Shown here: in pieces, positions 30,108 through 39,489 of the stretch
Numbering within the stretch: the stretch's first letter is position 1
Layout: every line of letters starts with the position of its first letter
NCBI RefSeq assembly: GCF_014655595.1
Contig: NZ_BNBL01000002.1
Span: forward strand, 62,001-126,000
Length of the DNA: 64,000 bases
From: Streptomyces griseocarneus
GTDB lineage: Bacteria; Actinomycetota; Actinomycetes; Streptomycetales; Streptomycetaceae
Direction of reading: 5' to 3'
Made by a program: the position numbers and the translations under genes
Notes under the pieces: generated by a model
Databases searched by the model: none
Seen by the model: the letters and a program-made list of their open reading frames with translations, nothing else
Told to the model about the DNA's origin: nothing

Positions 30108-31034
30108 ATGCGCGCTGTCGTCCAGAAGTCCTTCGGAGGCCCCGAGGTCCTGGAGACCGTCGAGACCGAGCGGCCCACGCCCCTCGGCGGCGAGGTCCTC
30201 ATCCGCGTCCACGCCAGCGGTGTGAACCCGGTGGACGTCGCCGTCCGCTCCGGCGCCTACCCGCTGCTCGGCGAGCCGCCCTTCGGCGTCGGCTGGGACA
30301 TCTCCGGCGTCGTCGAGGAGGCCGGCCCCGGTGCCCGCTTCAAGCCGGGCGACGAGGTCTTCGGCATGCCGTTCTTCCCGCGCGCCGCCACGGGCTACGC
30401 CGAGTACGTCGCCGCGCCGTCGCGCCAGGTGGCCCGCAAGCCCGCCGGCCTCGACCACGTGCACGCCGCGGCCATCCCGCTCGCCGCGCTCACGGCCTGG
30501 CAGGGCCTGGTGGACGCGGCCCGACTCGAGGAAGGCCAGCGGGTGTTGATCCACCGCGCGGCCGGCGGCGTCGGCCACTTCGCCGTGCAGATCGCCAAGG
30601 CCCGCGGCGCCCACGTGATCGCCATGGCGAGCGCCCCCAAGCACGACTTCGTACGGAGCCTGGGCGCCGACGAGGTCATCGACTACCGCACCACCGACTT
30701 CACCCAGGCGGTCAAGGACGTCGACGTCGTCTTCGACTCCTCGTCCGAGGGCGTCCGTTCGCTTTCCGTCCTGCGCCCCGGCGGCACGCTCGTCAGCATC
30801 ATGGAGCACTGGAACCAGGAGCTCGCCGCCGAGGTCGAGGCCGCCGGCCGCCGCTTCGCCGGCGTCAGCGTCGAACCCGACTACGCCTCGCTGGAGGCGA
30901 TCGCCGCCCTCGTGGACGCCGGCCGCATCAAGCCCCACGTCGCCGCGACGTTCCCGCTGGCCGAAGCCGCCAAGGCGCACGAGCTGGTCGGCTCCGGCCG
31001 GACCCAGGGCAAGATCGTCCTGACCGTCGGCTGA
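30108..31034 (+). CDS. Zinc-independent medium-chain dehydrogenase (quinone-oxidoreductase-like)
   Basis: 308 residues. GroES-like N-terminal half (EVLIRVHASGVNPVDVAVRSG) and Rossmann half with the nucleotide motif RAAGGVGHFAVQIAK. No catalytic Cys/His zinc ligands are visible, which places it with NADPH quinone-reductase-like MDR proteins. It probably reduces quinones or enones. ATG 30108 follows GGGGAGAG. An AraC-family gene starts 73 nt downstream on the same strand and may regulate it. Confidence 0.88.
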   Translation: MRAVVQKSFGGPEVLETVETERPTPLGGEVLIRVHASGVNPVDVAVRSGAYPLLGEPPFGVGWDISGVVEEAGPGARFKPGDEVFGMPFFPRAATGYAEYVAAPSRQVARKPAGLDHVHAAAIPLAALTAWQGLVDAARLEEGQRVLIHRAAGGVGHFAVQIAKARGAHVIAMASAPKHDFVRSLGADEVIDYRTTDFTQAVKDVDVVFDSSSEGVRSLSVLRPGGTLVSIMEHWNQELAAEVEAAGRRFAGVSVEPDYASLEAIAALVDAGRIKPHVAATFPLAEAAKAHELVGSGRTQGKIVLTVG

Positions 31035-31107
31035 CACGGCTCGGGTCGTACGCTGAACGCCCCGCGGCGGGGGAGACGGAAGAGGAAAGAGAAAGAGGGG
31101 GAGGGCG

Positions 31108-32049
31108 TTGGACATCCTGACCGAGGCGCTGAGCTCGATGCGGACCGGGCAGCCCAGGTCCGTACGCACCCACGGCCGTGCGCCCTGGGGCCTGCGCCTT
31201 CCCCCGGTCGCCGGCGCCGGCTTCCACGTGGTGCTGTCCGGCACCTGCTGGATCGTCCCCCTCGGCGACGCGCCCCACCTGAAGCCGATCGCCCTCAGCC
31301 CGGGTGACGTGGTCTTCCTGCGCGACGGCCGCGGGCACATCCTCGCCGACCACCCCTCCACCCCGGCCGAGGTGGAACGCCCCGAGCAGTTCCGTCCGGG
31401 GTCGCCCATCGGCACGGTCACGATCGGCGGCGACGGTCCCCGCACCAGCCTCCTGTGCGGCAACTACCACCTGGACCAGGGACGCCCCCACCCCCTGGTG
31501 CGCCAGCTTCCCGAGATCATCCACCTCCCCGCCGGACACGGCCGACACCCCGAACTGAGCGCCGCCGTCCAGCTCCTGGGCGCGGAACTGGAAAACCCCC
31601 GCATCGGATCGCACGGCATCGTCCCCGCGCTCATCGACTCGCTTCTCCTCTACATCCTGCGCGCCTGGCTCGAGGACCGGCCGCCGACGGCAGCCACGGG
31701 CTGGGCCGCCGCACTCGGCGACTCCGCGGTCGCCCCGGCCCTGGCCGCCGTCCACGAGGACCCGGCCGCCCAGTGGACCGTGGAGTCGCTGGCCGAGCGC
31801 GCGGGCCTGTCCCGCGCGGCCTTCTCCCGCCGCTTCACCGCCCTCGTCGGCGAGCCGCCCATGGCCTACCTGACCCGCTGGCGGATGACGACCGCCGCGA
31901 AGCTGCTGCGCGAGTCCGACGCCCCGCTCACCACCGTCGCGGCCCGGACCGGGTACGGCTCCGAGTACGCCTTCGCCAAGGCCTTCAAGCGCGAGTACGG
32001 CCAGGCCCCCGGCGGCTACCGCCGCGAGTCCCGCCTCGCTCCCGCCTGA
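31108..32049 (+). CDS. AraC-family regulator with cupin sensor domain
   Basis: 313 residues from TTG 31108, preceded by GAGGGGGAGG. The N-terminal 190 residues form the cupin-type sensor (LSPGDVVFLRDGRGHILADHP). The C-terminal 100 residues carry two helix-turn-helix units (WTVESLAERAGLSRAAFSRRF and LTTVAARTGYGSEYAFAKAFKREYG). It probably senses a small molecule and controls the upstream MDR oxidoreductase, with which it may be cotranscribed. The target is inferred from position. Confidence 0.88.
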   Translation: MDILTEALSSMRTGQPRSVRTHGRAPWGLRLPPVAGAGFHVVLSGTCWIVPLGDAPHLKPIALSPGDVVFLRDGRGHILADHPSTPAEVERPEQFRPGSPIGTVTIGGDGPRTSLLCGNYHLDQGRPHPLVRQLPEIIHLPAGHGRHPELSAAVQLLGAELENPRIGSHGIVPALIDSLLLYILRAWLEDRPPTAATGWAAALGDSAVAPALAAVHEDPAAQWTVESLAERAGLSRAAFSRRFTALVGEPPMAYLTRWRMTTAAKLLRESDAPLTTVAARTGYGSEYAFAKAFKREYGQAPGGYRRESRLAPA

Positions 32050-32455
32050 GCCCGACGCGGCCGCGGGATCGGCCCGCGGGTGGGTGCGTACGGCCCGTAG
32101 CCGCCGGGGCCGGTTCCTGTCGACCTGATGGAACGATATCGGCCACCTCGCATCACCGGCCGTGCCGCCTAAGGGGCGTCGCGAGTGGCCCGGGCTGGCG
32201 CGAATAGATGAGTGGATATCGGAACAAATAGGGCTAGATCGCCACTCCGGGTCGCGGCGGTCCGGCCCGAAATCGGTAGCTTGCCGTGCTCACCCGCATC
32301 CGTTCGATGGCGTGAACACGACGGTGCCCACCCGTCAGTCTCGACCAACATCATTAAGCGCTGCTTCACTTGCGCGGCGGGAGCTCCTCGTCGCCCGATC
32401 GGGTGACTCAAAGGGGCTCCTTCTTGACGCACGCGCCCAGAGGGAAGGGACCGGG
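32050..32455. other. Intergenic region upstream of the MIB operon
   Basis: About 405 nt. It begins with a small hairpin at 32061-32079. An AT-richer stretch at 32200-32240 and another near 32345-32355 are the likely promoter area for the encapsulin/MIB genes. The open frame entering the encapsulin gene from 32162 has no ribosome site and poor codon bias here. No RNA gene seen. Confidence 0.5.
32061..32079 (+). terminator. Small hairpin after the AraC gene
   Basis: CCGCGGG (32061-32067) pairs with CCCGCGG (32073-32079) over a 5-nt loop, 12 nt after the AraC-family stop codon. Confidence 0.45.
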
Positions 32456-33883
32456 ATGGCGACCGCAGCGCACCGGCAGCAGCCGGAGCAGCCCGAACAG
32501 CAGGCAGGCCGGGCCCAGCTCAGCCTGGGGATCGCCGCCGCGCGGAACCTCGCGACCACCACCAAGAGCGTCCCGCAGATGCAGGGCCTCAGCTCGCGGT
32601 GGCTGCTGCGCATGCTGCCCTGGGTGGAGGTGAAGGGCGGCACGTACCGGGTCAACCGGCGCCTGGCGTACGAGGTCGGCGACGGCCGGGTCACCTTCGT
32701 CCAGGACGGTGCCGCGGTCAGGGTCGTCCCGGCGGAGCTGGGCGAACTGCCGCTGCTGCGCGGGTTCCACGACGACGCGGCGCTGCGAGCGCTGGCCGAG
32801 CGGTGCCGGCAGGAGGAGTACGCGCCCGGCGAGGTGATCGCCGGACGCGGCGAGGCCGTCGACCACGTCTACCTGATCGCGCGCGGCAAGGTCGAGAAGG
32901 CCGGCACCGGAAAGTACGGCGAGGAGATCCGCCGCGGCGTGCTGGCCGACGGCGGGTTCTTCGGCGCGCGGGCGGTGGCCGAGGAGCCGGGCGAGTGGGA
33001 GTTCACGGCGCGCGCCCTGACGGCGTGCACCGTCCTGGCCCTGCCCCGGGCCGCGTACGAGGAGGTGGCGGGCCGTCACGAGCGGCTGCGCGCCCACGTC
33101 CGGCGGCGCCAGGCCGAGCAGGAGCGGCCGCGGAACCGGAAGGGCGAGGCGAACATCGACCTCGCCGCCGGCCACGCCGGCGAGCCGGTCCTGCCGGGCA
33201 CCTTCGTCGACTACGAGCTCGCCCCCCGCGAGTACGAACTGAGCGTGGCCCAGACGGTCCTGCGGGTGCACACCCGGGTCGCCGACCTCTACAACGACCC
33301 GATGGACCAGGTCGAGCAGCAGCTGCGGCTGACCGTCGAGGCGCTGCGCGAGCGCCAGGAGTCGGAGCTGGTCAACAACCCCGAGTTCGGCCTGCTGCAC
33401 AACGCCGACCACAGCCAGCGCATCTCCACCCACTCCGGCCCGCCCACCCCCGACGACATGGACGAGCTGCTGAGCATGCGGCGGGGGACCAAGGCCTTCT
33501 TCGCCCACCCCCGGGCCATCTCCGCCCTCGCCCGCGAGTGCAACAAGCGGGGCCTCGCCTTCGACAGCGCCGACGTGAACGGCCACGCGGTCCCCGCCTG
33601 GCGGGGCGTGCCGATCCTTCCCTGCGGCAAGATCCCCGTCTCGGACGAGGGCACCTCCGCCATCCTCGCCATGCGGCTGGGCGAGGCCGAGCAGGGAGTC
33701 GTCGGCCTGCGGCAGACCGGGATCCCCGACGAGTACGAGCCGGGCCTGAACGTGCGGTTCATGGGCATCAACGACCAGGCCCTCATCTCCTACCTGGTGA
33801 GCACCTACTACTCGGCGGCCGTTCTCGTCCCCGACGCGCTCGGCGTCCTCGAGAACGTCGAGGTCTTCCACACCCCGTCCTGA
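32456..33883 (+). CDS. Family 2B encapsulin shell protein with cyclic-nucleotide-binding domain
   Basis: 475 residues from ATG 32456 (AGGGAAGGG upstream). The N-terminal arm and the C-terminal part (about 225-475, including [13 protein letters not shown] and [12 protein letters not shown]) are the HK97-type shell fold. A cyclic-nucleotide-binding domain is inserted at about 95-215 ([35 protein letters not shown]). This is the EshA-like family long annotated as Crp/Fnr regulators, now known as encapsulin shells. No DNA-binding HTH is present. It directly precedes the MIB synthase gene (34 nt), whose product is the known cargo of such shells. Confidence 0.92.
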   Translation: MATAAHRQQPEQPEQQAGRAQLSLGIAAARNLATTTKSVPQMQGLSSRWLLRMLPWVEVKGGTYRVNRRLAYEVGDGRVTFVQDGAAVRVVPAELGELPLLRGFHDDAALRALAERCRQEEYAPGEVIAGRGEAVDHVYLIARGKVEKAGTGKYGEEIRRGVLADGGFFGARAVAEEPGEWEFTARALTACTVLALPRAAYEEVAGRHERLRAHVRRRQAEQERPRNRKGEANIDLAAGHAGEPVLPGTFVDYELAPREYELSVAQTVLRVHTRVADLYNDPMDQVEQQLRLTVEALRERQESELVNNPEFGLLHNADHSQRISTHSGPPTPDDMDELLSMRRGTKAFFAHPRAISALARECNKRGLAFDSADVNGHAVPAWRGVPILPCGKIPVSDEGTSAILAMRLGEAEQGVVGLRQTGIPDEYEPGLNVRFMGINDQALISYLVSTYYSAAVLVPDALGVLENVEVFHTPS

Positions 33884-33917
33884 CGGGTACCACCCCCCGG
33901 AACGGAGAGAAGAACCT

Positions 33918-35111
33918 GTGTCACTGCTGTCCCGGATCATCGCGCTGAACGCACAGCCCCCGGTGGTCCCTCGCCCGTCGGGCACCACCGTGCCCACCGT
34001 GCCCACCGGGCCGACGGGGCTGGGCACCTCCGCCGCCCGTATCGCGACCCGTCTCGCGGCGGGGGAGGCAGCGGGGAAGGCGGTGGGGAGCACGGCCGGG
34101 AAGCCGGCCGGCCGCACCCCCGGCCCCGCCGGCGCCCCGGACGAGCGCGGTACCGGCGTCCCGGAGCTGTACTGCCCGCCCGCCGTCCGGGACGACCCGG
34201 CACTGGCCCGCGAGGTCAACGACCAACTGCTGGCCTGGGCCGACGAGACCGGCATCTACGCCGGACGGCTCGACCGCGTCCGCGCGGCCGACTTCGGGCG
34301 CCTGATGATGCTGGCCCACCCCGACACCGACGACCCGGACCGGCTGCTCGCGGCGGGCAGGTGCGCCCTGGCCGAATGGGCCACGGACGACTACTACTGC
34401 GACGACGAGACCGTGGGCTCCCGGCCCGAACTCCTCGGCTCCCAGCTCGGCCTCGCCTACGCCGCCCTCGACCCCGCCCACCTCCCCGCACGCTACGCGC
34501 CCGCGTGGGAGAGGGACATGAACGACGACCCCGTACGGGTCGCCCTGCGCTCGGCCCTGCGGCACCTCACCCGGTACGCGGAGCCGTCCCAGGTGGGCCG
34601 GCTGCGGCACGAGGTCGCCGTCCTCTTCGTCGGCTACGGCCAGGAGGGCTCCTGGCGCTCCCGGGGCCACATGCCCAGCGTCCACGAATACCTGGCCCAC
34701 CGTCAGATCAACAGCTTCCTCCCCTGCATCGCGCTGACCGACGTGGTGGGCGGCTACGCCCTGCCCGCCACCGAGTACGCCGACCCGCGCGTGCGCCGCG
34801 CCGTGACGACGGCCGCGACGGCGAGCACGCTCGTCAACGACCTGTACTCGATGACCAAGGAACACGACTCCTCCGGCGTGGAGTTCAACCTCCCCACCGT
34901 GATCGCCGAGGAGGAGCGGTGCTCGCCGCGCGAGGCGATCGAGCGCAGCGCGGAGATCCACGACGAGCTGGTGCGCGCCTACGAGGCGCAGGCCGCCGCC
35001 CTCGCCCTCACCGGATCGCCCCAGCTGCGCCGGTTCCTCGCGGGGGTGTGGGCCTGGCTCGGCGGCAACCGCGAATGGCACAGCGGCAGCTCCCGCTACA
35101 ACGGCGCCTGA
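33918..35111 (+). CDS. 2-methylisoborneol synthase (class I terpene cyclase)
   Basis: 397 residues from GTG 33918, with GGAGAGAAG upstream. The first 80 residues are a Pro/Thr/Gly/Ala-rich disordered segment, which in this family acts as the encapsulin cargo-loading region. The catalytic domain has the Asp-rich motif DDYYCDDE (157-164) and the NSE motif NDLYSMTKE (307-315), both binding Mg2+-diphosphate. It cyclises 2-methylgeranyl diphosphate to 2-methylisoborneol, an earthy odorant. The neighbouring shell and methyltransferase genes complete the pathway, so the assignment is firm. Confidence 0.95.
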   Translation: MSLLSRIIALNAQPPVVPRPSGTTVPTVPTGPTGLGTSAARIATRLAAGEAAGKAVGSTAGKPAGRTPGPAGAPDERGTGVPELYCPPAVRDDPALAREVNDQLLAWADETGIYAGRLDRVRAADFGRLMMLAHPDTDDPDRLLAAGRCALAEWATDDYYCDDETVGSRPELLGSQLGLAYAALDPAHLPARYAPAWERDMNDDPVRVALRSALRHLTRYAEPSQVGRLRHEVAVLFVGYGQEGSWRSRGHMPSVHEYLAHRQINSFLPCIALTDVVGGYALPATEYADPRVRRAVTTAATASTLVNDLYSMTKEHDSSGVEFNLPTVIAEEERCSPREAIERSAEIHDELVRAYEAQAAALALTGSPQLRRFLAGVWAWLGGNREWHSGSSRYNGA

Positions 35112-35199
35112 GCCCGCCCGCCCTCCCCCCTCTCACACACCGCACATCCCTGTGCCACACCGCACGTCCCTGTGCACACATGCCCTAAGGAGCAACCCC

Positions 35200-36057
35200 A
35201 TGACGACCACGCCCGCCCCCGCCGGCGTCCTGCGCACCGCCTACCAGAAGTCCGTCGCGGAGTACTGGAACAACGAGAAGGACCCGGTCAACCTGCGCCT
35301 GGGCGACGTCGACGGCCTCTACCACCACCACTACGGCCTCGGCGACTACGACCCCGCCGTCCTGGAGGGCCCCGAGGAGACCCGCGACGAGCGCATCATC
35401 GAGGAACTCCACCGGCTGGAGTCGGCACAGGCAGATGTCCTCCTCGACCACCTGGGCCCCATAGCCCCCGGCCAGCGCCTGCTGGACGCCGGCTGCGGCC
35501 GCGGCGGCACCAGCATCATGGCCAACGCCCGCTTCGGCTGCCAGGTCGACGGCGTCTCCATCTCCCAGTCCCAGGTCGACTTCGCCAACGGCCAGGCCCG
35601 CAAGCGCGGCGTGGACGACAAGGTCCGCTACCACTTCGCCAACATGCTGGACACCGGCTTCCCCACCGGCGCCTTCCAGGGCATCTGGAACAACGAGTCC
35701 ACCATGTACGTGGACCTGTCCGACCTCTTCGCCGAGCACGCCCGCCAGCTGGCCTACGGCGGCCGCTACGTCACCATCACCGGCTGCTACAACGACGTCA
35801 CCGGCGGCCGCTCCAAGGCGGTCAGCCGCATCGACGAGCACTACACCTGCAACATCCACCCCCGCAGCGCCTACTTCAAGGCCATGGCCGCCAACGGCCT
35901 CGTGCCCATCAACGTCGTCGACCTCACGGCCGCCACGATCCCCTACTGGGAGCTGCGCGCCCAGTCCTCCCTCGCCACCGGCGTCGAGGACCCCTTCCTG
36001 ACCGCCTACCGCGAGGGCAGCTTCCACTACCTCCTCATCGCCGCCGACCGCGTCTGA
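35200..36057 (+). CDS. Geranyl diphosphate 2-C-methyltransferase
   Basis: 285 residues; ATG 35200 has AAGGAGC upstream. The SAM-binding motif LLDAGCGRGGTS lies at 94-105, and the family signature NNESTMYVDL is present. It methylates C2 of geranyl diphosphate with SAM, giving the substrate of the MIB synthase encoded 88 nt upstream. It is the last gene of the encapsulin-synthase-methyltransferase set and is followed by a perfect hairpin at 36060. The longer open frame from 35152 lacks a ribosome site. Confidence 0.95.
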   Translation: MTTTPAPAGVLRTAYQKSVAEYWNNEKDPVNLRLGDVDGLYHHHYGLGDYDPAVLEGPEETRDERIIEELHRLESAQADVLLDHLGPIAPGQRLLDAGCGRGGTSIMANARFGCQVDGVSISQSQVDFANGQARKRGVDDKVRYHFANMLDTGFPTGAFQGIWNNESTMYVDLSDLFAEHARQLAYGGRYVTITGCYNDVTGGRSKAVSRIDEHYTCNIHPRSAYFKAMAANGLVPINVVDLTAATIPYWELRAQSSLATGVEDPFLTAYREGSFHYLLIAADRV

Positions 36058-36059
36058 CC

Positions 36060-36086
36060 CGCGCGCGGGCGTCCGACCCGCGCGCG
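36060..36086. terminator. Perfect 10-bp hairpin between convergent genes
   Basis: CGCGCGCGGG (36060-36069) pairs with CCCGCGCGCG (36077-36086) over a 7-nt loop, directly after the methyltransferase stop and just beyond the stop of the UBP zinc-finger gene. Confidence 0.75.
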
Positions 36087-36091
36087 AGGGG

Positions 36092-36352
36092 TCAGACCAT
36101 CGCCTCGTCGATGTAGCACCAGCGCCAGTCCTCGCCCGGTTCGAAGGACTGCACGATGGGGTGACCGGTCTCGCCGGCGTGCCCGCTGGCGTGCCTGTTC
36201 GGCGAGGAGTCGCAGCACCCCACGTGCCCGCAGGTCAGGCAGAGCCTCAGGTGCACCCAGGGGGAGCCGATGCGCAGGCATTCCTCGCAGCCCTGGGGCG
36301 TGCGCGGGGTCACGGGGCGCACGGACGACAGGTGCGGGTCGGGTCGGTTCAT
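36092..36352 (-). CDS. UBP-type zinc-finger protein, 86 aa
   Basis: Single zf-UBP domain: CEECLRIGSPWVHLRLCLTCGHVGCCDSSPNRHASGHAGETGHPIVQSFEPGEDWRWCY, with the expected Cys/His zinc ligands. In eukaryotes this domain binds ubiquitin C-termini; its role in actinobacteria is unknown. ATG 36352 has AAGAAGGAA upstream. It is divergent from the PoxB-like gene across a 177-nt spacer and may share control with it. Confidence 0.88.
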   Translation of the reverse strand: MNRPDPHLSSVRPVTPRTPQGCEECLRIGSPWVHLRLCLTCGHVGCCDSSPNRHASGHAGETGHPIVQSFEPGEDWRWCYIDEAMV

Positions 36353-36529
36353 GGCGGGGTTCCTTCTTCGAGACTCCCAGCCTGACAGTGCCCGGTCCGC
36401 ACGGCAATCCGGGGCGGGCGACCGTGCGGGGGTGCACCACCAGGTGTTCTGTGGATGGATGGGGGCAGGGGCGGGGAGACCGGCCGGGCGCCGGTCGCGT
36501 ACGACCGCGATCCGGGAGGAAGGGTTCCC

Positions 36530-38272
36530 ATGCCGAAGGAGACGGTGGCCGAGCAGTTCGTCGACATCCTGGCGCGCGCCGGGGTGCGCAGGCTCTACGG
36601 GGTCGTCGGGGACAGCCTCAACCCGGTCGTGGACGCGGTGCGCCGCAACGCCGCCGTCGACTGGGTCCAGGTCCGCCACGAGGAGGCCGCCGCCTTCGCG
36701 GCGGGGGCCGAGGCCCAGCTGACCGGCACGCTGGCCGCCTGCGCGGGCTCCTGCGGCCCGGGCAACCTGCACCTCATCAACGGCCTCTACGACGCCCACC
36801 GCTCCATGGCCCCCGTGCTCGCGCTGGCCTCGCACATCCCCAGCGCGGAGATCGGCACCGGCTTCTTCCAGGAGACCCACCCGGACCAGCTCTTCCGGGA
36901 GTGCAGCCACTACTGCGAGCTGGTCTCCAGCCCCCGGCAGATGCCACGGGTGCTGCGCACCGGCATCCAGAACGCCATCGGCCGCGGCGGCGTCAGCGTC
37001 ATCGTCCTGCCCGGCGACGTCGCGGGCGAGCAGGCCCCGGCGCGCACCGGCGAGCACGCGCTGGTCACCGCCCGCCCGTCCGTACGGCCCGGGGACGCGG
37101 AGATCGACGCGCTCGCCCGGATGGTCGACGAGGCGGACAAGGTGACGCTGTTCTGCGGCAGCGGCACGGCGGGCGCCCACGAGGAGGTCATGCGGTTCGC
37201 GGAGCGGGTGAAGGCCCCCGTCGGGCACGCGCTGCGCGGCAAGGAGTGGATCCAGTACGACAACCCCTATGACGTCGGCATGAGCGGCCTGCTCGGCTAC
37301 GGGGCCGCCTACGAGGCCACCCACGCGTGCGACCTGCTGATCCTGCTGGGCACCGACTTCCCGTACAACGCCTTCCTGCCGGACGACGTGAAGATCGTCC
37401 AGGTGGACGTGCGGCCCGAGCACCTGGGCCGGCGGGCCGCGCTCGACCTCGCGGTGTGGGGCGACGTCCGCGAGACGCTGCGCTGCCTGACGCCCCGGGT
37501 GCGGGTCAAGAGCAGCCGGAAGTTCCTCGACAAGATGCTCGCCAAGCACGCCGACGCCCTCGAGGGGGTCGTCAAGGCGTACACCCGGAAGGTGGAGAAG
37601 CACACGCCGATCCACCCGGAGTACGCGGCCTCCGTCCTGGACGAGGAGGCCGCCGACGACGCGGTCTTCACCGTCGACACCGGGATGAACAACGTGTGGG
37701 CCGCCCGCTACCTCACCCCCAACGGCCGCCGCCGCGTCATCGGCTCCTTCACCCACGGCTCGATGGCCAACGCCCTTCCCCAGGCGATCGGGGCGCAGTT
37801 CCTCGATCAGGGCCGGCAGGTCGTCTCGATGTCCGGCGACGGCGGGTTCTCCATGCTGATGGGCGACTTCCTGACACTGGTCCAGTACGGCCTGCCGGTG
37901 AAGGTCGTGCTGTTCAACAACTCGTCGCTGGGCATGGTGGAGCTGGAGATGATGGTGGGCGGCCTGCCGTCGTACGGCACGGCCAACCACAACCCCGACT
38001 TCGCGGCCATCGCCACCGCGGCCGGCGCGTACGGCGTACGGGTGGAGAAGCCGAAGCAGGTGCGGGGTGCCCTGCGGGACGCCTTCCGGCACAAGGGGCC
38101 GGCGCTCGTGGACATCGTCACCGACCCCAACGCCCTGTCGATGCCCCCGAAGATCACCGCGGACATGGTCAGCGGCTTCGCCCTCTCGGCGGGAAGGATG
38201 GTCCTGGAGGGCGGCGTGGGACGGATGGCCCAGATGGCCCGCTCCAACCTGCGCAACATCCCGCGCCCCTGA
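36530..38272 (+). CDS. poxB: TPP-dependent pyruvate oxidase-like enzyme (PoxB family)
   Basis: 580 residues from ATG 36530 (GGAGGAAGGG upstream). Three-domain TPP enzyme: an N-terminal domain with the conserved Glu (VRHEEAAAFAAGAEAQLTG), a central FAD-type domain, and a C-terminal TPP motif GDGGFSMLMGDFLTLVQYGLPVKVVLFNN. It matches quinone-dependent pyruvate dehydrogenases, which convert pyruvate to acetate and CO2 at the membrane. Acetolactate synthase-like activity is the main alternative. It is convergent with the XdhC-type gene (9-nt gap). Confidence 0.85.
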   Translation: MPKETVAEQFVDILARAGVRRLYGVVGDSLNPVVDAVRRNAAVDWVQVRHEEAAAFAAGAEAQLTGTLAACAGSCGPGNLHLINGLYDAHRSMAPVLALASHIPSAEIGTGFFQETHPDQLFRECSHYCELVSSPRQMPRVLRTGIQNAIGRGGVSVIVLPGDVAGEQAPARTGEHALVTARPSVRPGDAEIDALARMVDEADKVTLFCGSGTAGAHEEVMRFAERVKAPVGHALRGKEWIQYDNPYDVGMSGLLGYGAAYEATHACDLLILLGTDFPYNAFLPDDVKIVQVDVRPEHLGRRAALDLAVWGDVRETLRCLTPRVRVKSSRKFLDKMLAKHADALEGVVKAYTRKVEKHTPIHPEYAASVLDEEAADDAVFTVDTGMNNVWAARYLTPNGRRRVIGSFTHGSMANALPQAIGAQFLDQGRQVVSMSGDGGFSMLMGDFLTLVQYGLPVKVVLFNNSSLGMVELEMMVGGLPSYGTANHNPDFAAIATAAGAYGVRVEKPKQVRGALRDAFRHKGPALVDIVTDPNALSMPPKITADMVSGFALSAGRMVLEGGVGRMAQMARSNLRNIPRP

Positions 38273-38281
38273 GGAGCGTGA

Positions 38282-39439
38282 TCACGCGGGCCGCCCGCCC
38301 CGGCACAGGGCGGCGGGCTCGCGGTGGATGGGGGTGCGGGTGGAGGTGAGGGGGCGGCCGGTGCCGCCGTGGCGTTCGGCGACGATCTCGCTCGCGATGG
38401 ACAGCGCGGTCTCCTCGGGCGTACGGGCGCCCAGGTCGAGGCCGATGGGCGACCGCAGCCGCGCCAGCTCCGCCTCGGTCAGGCCCGCCGCGCGCAGGCG
38501 CCGCAGGCGCTCGAGGTGGGTGCGGCGCGAGCCCATCGCGCCCACGTAGGCGACGGGCAGGCGCAACGCCCTTTCCAGCAGCGGCACGTCGAACTTGGCG
38601 TCGTGGGTGAGCACGCACAGCACGGCCCGCCGGTCGAGGCGCTGGGAGTCGAGGTAGCGGTGGGGCCAGTCGACGACGACCTCGTCCGCCTGCGGGAAAC
38701 GTTCCTTCGTGGCGAAGACGGCACGGGCGTCGCACACCGTCACCCGGTGGCCGAGGAACGCGCCGACGCGCACGAGCGCGGCGGCGAAGTCGACCGCACC
38801 GAAGACGATCATGCGGGGCGGCGGTACGGAGGTCTCGATCAGCAGCGTGCTCCCCGGCCCGCACCGCGAGCCGTCGCCATCGTCGTCGACACCGCCGTCG
38901 CCGACGCGGACCGTGGAGGTGCCGCCGGTCTCGAGCATCGCGCGCGCCTGGGCGGCGGCGGCGCGCTCGAGCCGTACGTCACCGCCGAGCGAGCCGGCCG
39001 GCGGGCCGTCGGGCCGGACGAACAAGGCATGGCCGGCGGGGCCGTCCAGGATGCGTACGAGCGCCACCGCCTCGCCCCCGGCGGCGGCCGTCAGCGCGGC
39101 GGCGAGCGTCCCGGCGACGGGCGTGCCCGCCCGGACCGGGGTGACGAGGACGTCGATCGCACCGCCGCAGGACAGGCCGACGGCGAACGGATCGTCCTCG
39201 TCGTACCCGAAGCGTTCGAGCAGGCTCTCGCCGGTGACCAGCGCCTGGCGGCACAGGTCGTAGACCGCCGCCTCCACGCATCCGCCGGAGACGGAACCGG
39301 CCGCCGTGCCGCCGGCGTCGACGGCGAGGGCCGCACCGGGCCGGCGGGGCGTGCTGCCGCTGGTGGCCACCACGGTGGCGACGGCGAAGTCGCGTCCTTG
39401 CGCGCACCACCGGCTCAGCTCGGAGGCGATGTCCAGCAC
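38282..39439 (-). CDS. XdhC/CoxI-family molybdenum-cofactor insertion factor
   Basis: 385 residues from GTG 39439 (AGGAG 8 nt upstream). N-terminal XdhC domain (VATSGSTPRRPGAALAVDAGG, SVSGGCVEAAV) and C-terminal Rossmann domain (VFGAVDFAAALVRVGAFLGHRVTVCDAR, YVGAMGSRRTH). Such proteins bind the molybdenum cofactor, help sulfurate it and insert it into xanthine/aldehyde oxidase-type enzymes. Its position 50 nt after the catalytic-subunit gene marks it as the dedicated chaperone (PaoD-like). Confidence 0.88.
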   Translation of the reverse strand: MLDIASELSRWCAQGRDFAVATVVATSGSTPRRPGAALAVDAGGTAAGSVSGGCVEAAVYDLCRQALVTGESLLERFGYDEDDPFAVGLSCGGAIDVLVTPVRAGTPVAGTLAAALTAAAGGEAVALVRILDGPAGHALFVRPDGPPAGSLGGDVRLERAAAAQARAMLETGGTSTVRVGDGGVDDDGDGSRCGPGSTLLIETSVPPPRMIVFGAVDFAAALVRVGAFLGHRVTVCDARAVFATKERFPQADEVVVDWPHRYLDSQRLDRRAVLCVLTHDAKFDVPLLERALRLPVAYVGAMGSRRTHLERLRRLRAAGLTEAELARLRSPIGLDLGARTPEETALSIASEIVAERHGGTGRPLTSTRTPIHREPAALCRGGRPA

Positions 39440-39489
39440 TTGCGATGCTCCTGGGGTCCCTGGGGTCGACGCGAACGGGCCGCAGCGGT

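Noticed and set aside
32456-33883. Crp/Fnr-type transcription factor
   Set aside because: A cyclic-nucleotide-binding domain is present but no helix-turn-helix; flanking sequence is HK97-type shell fold and the gene context is that of a cargo enzyme.
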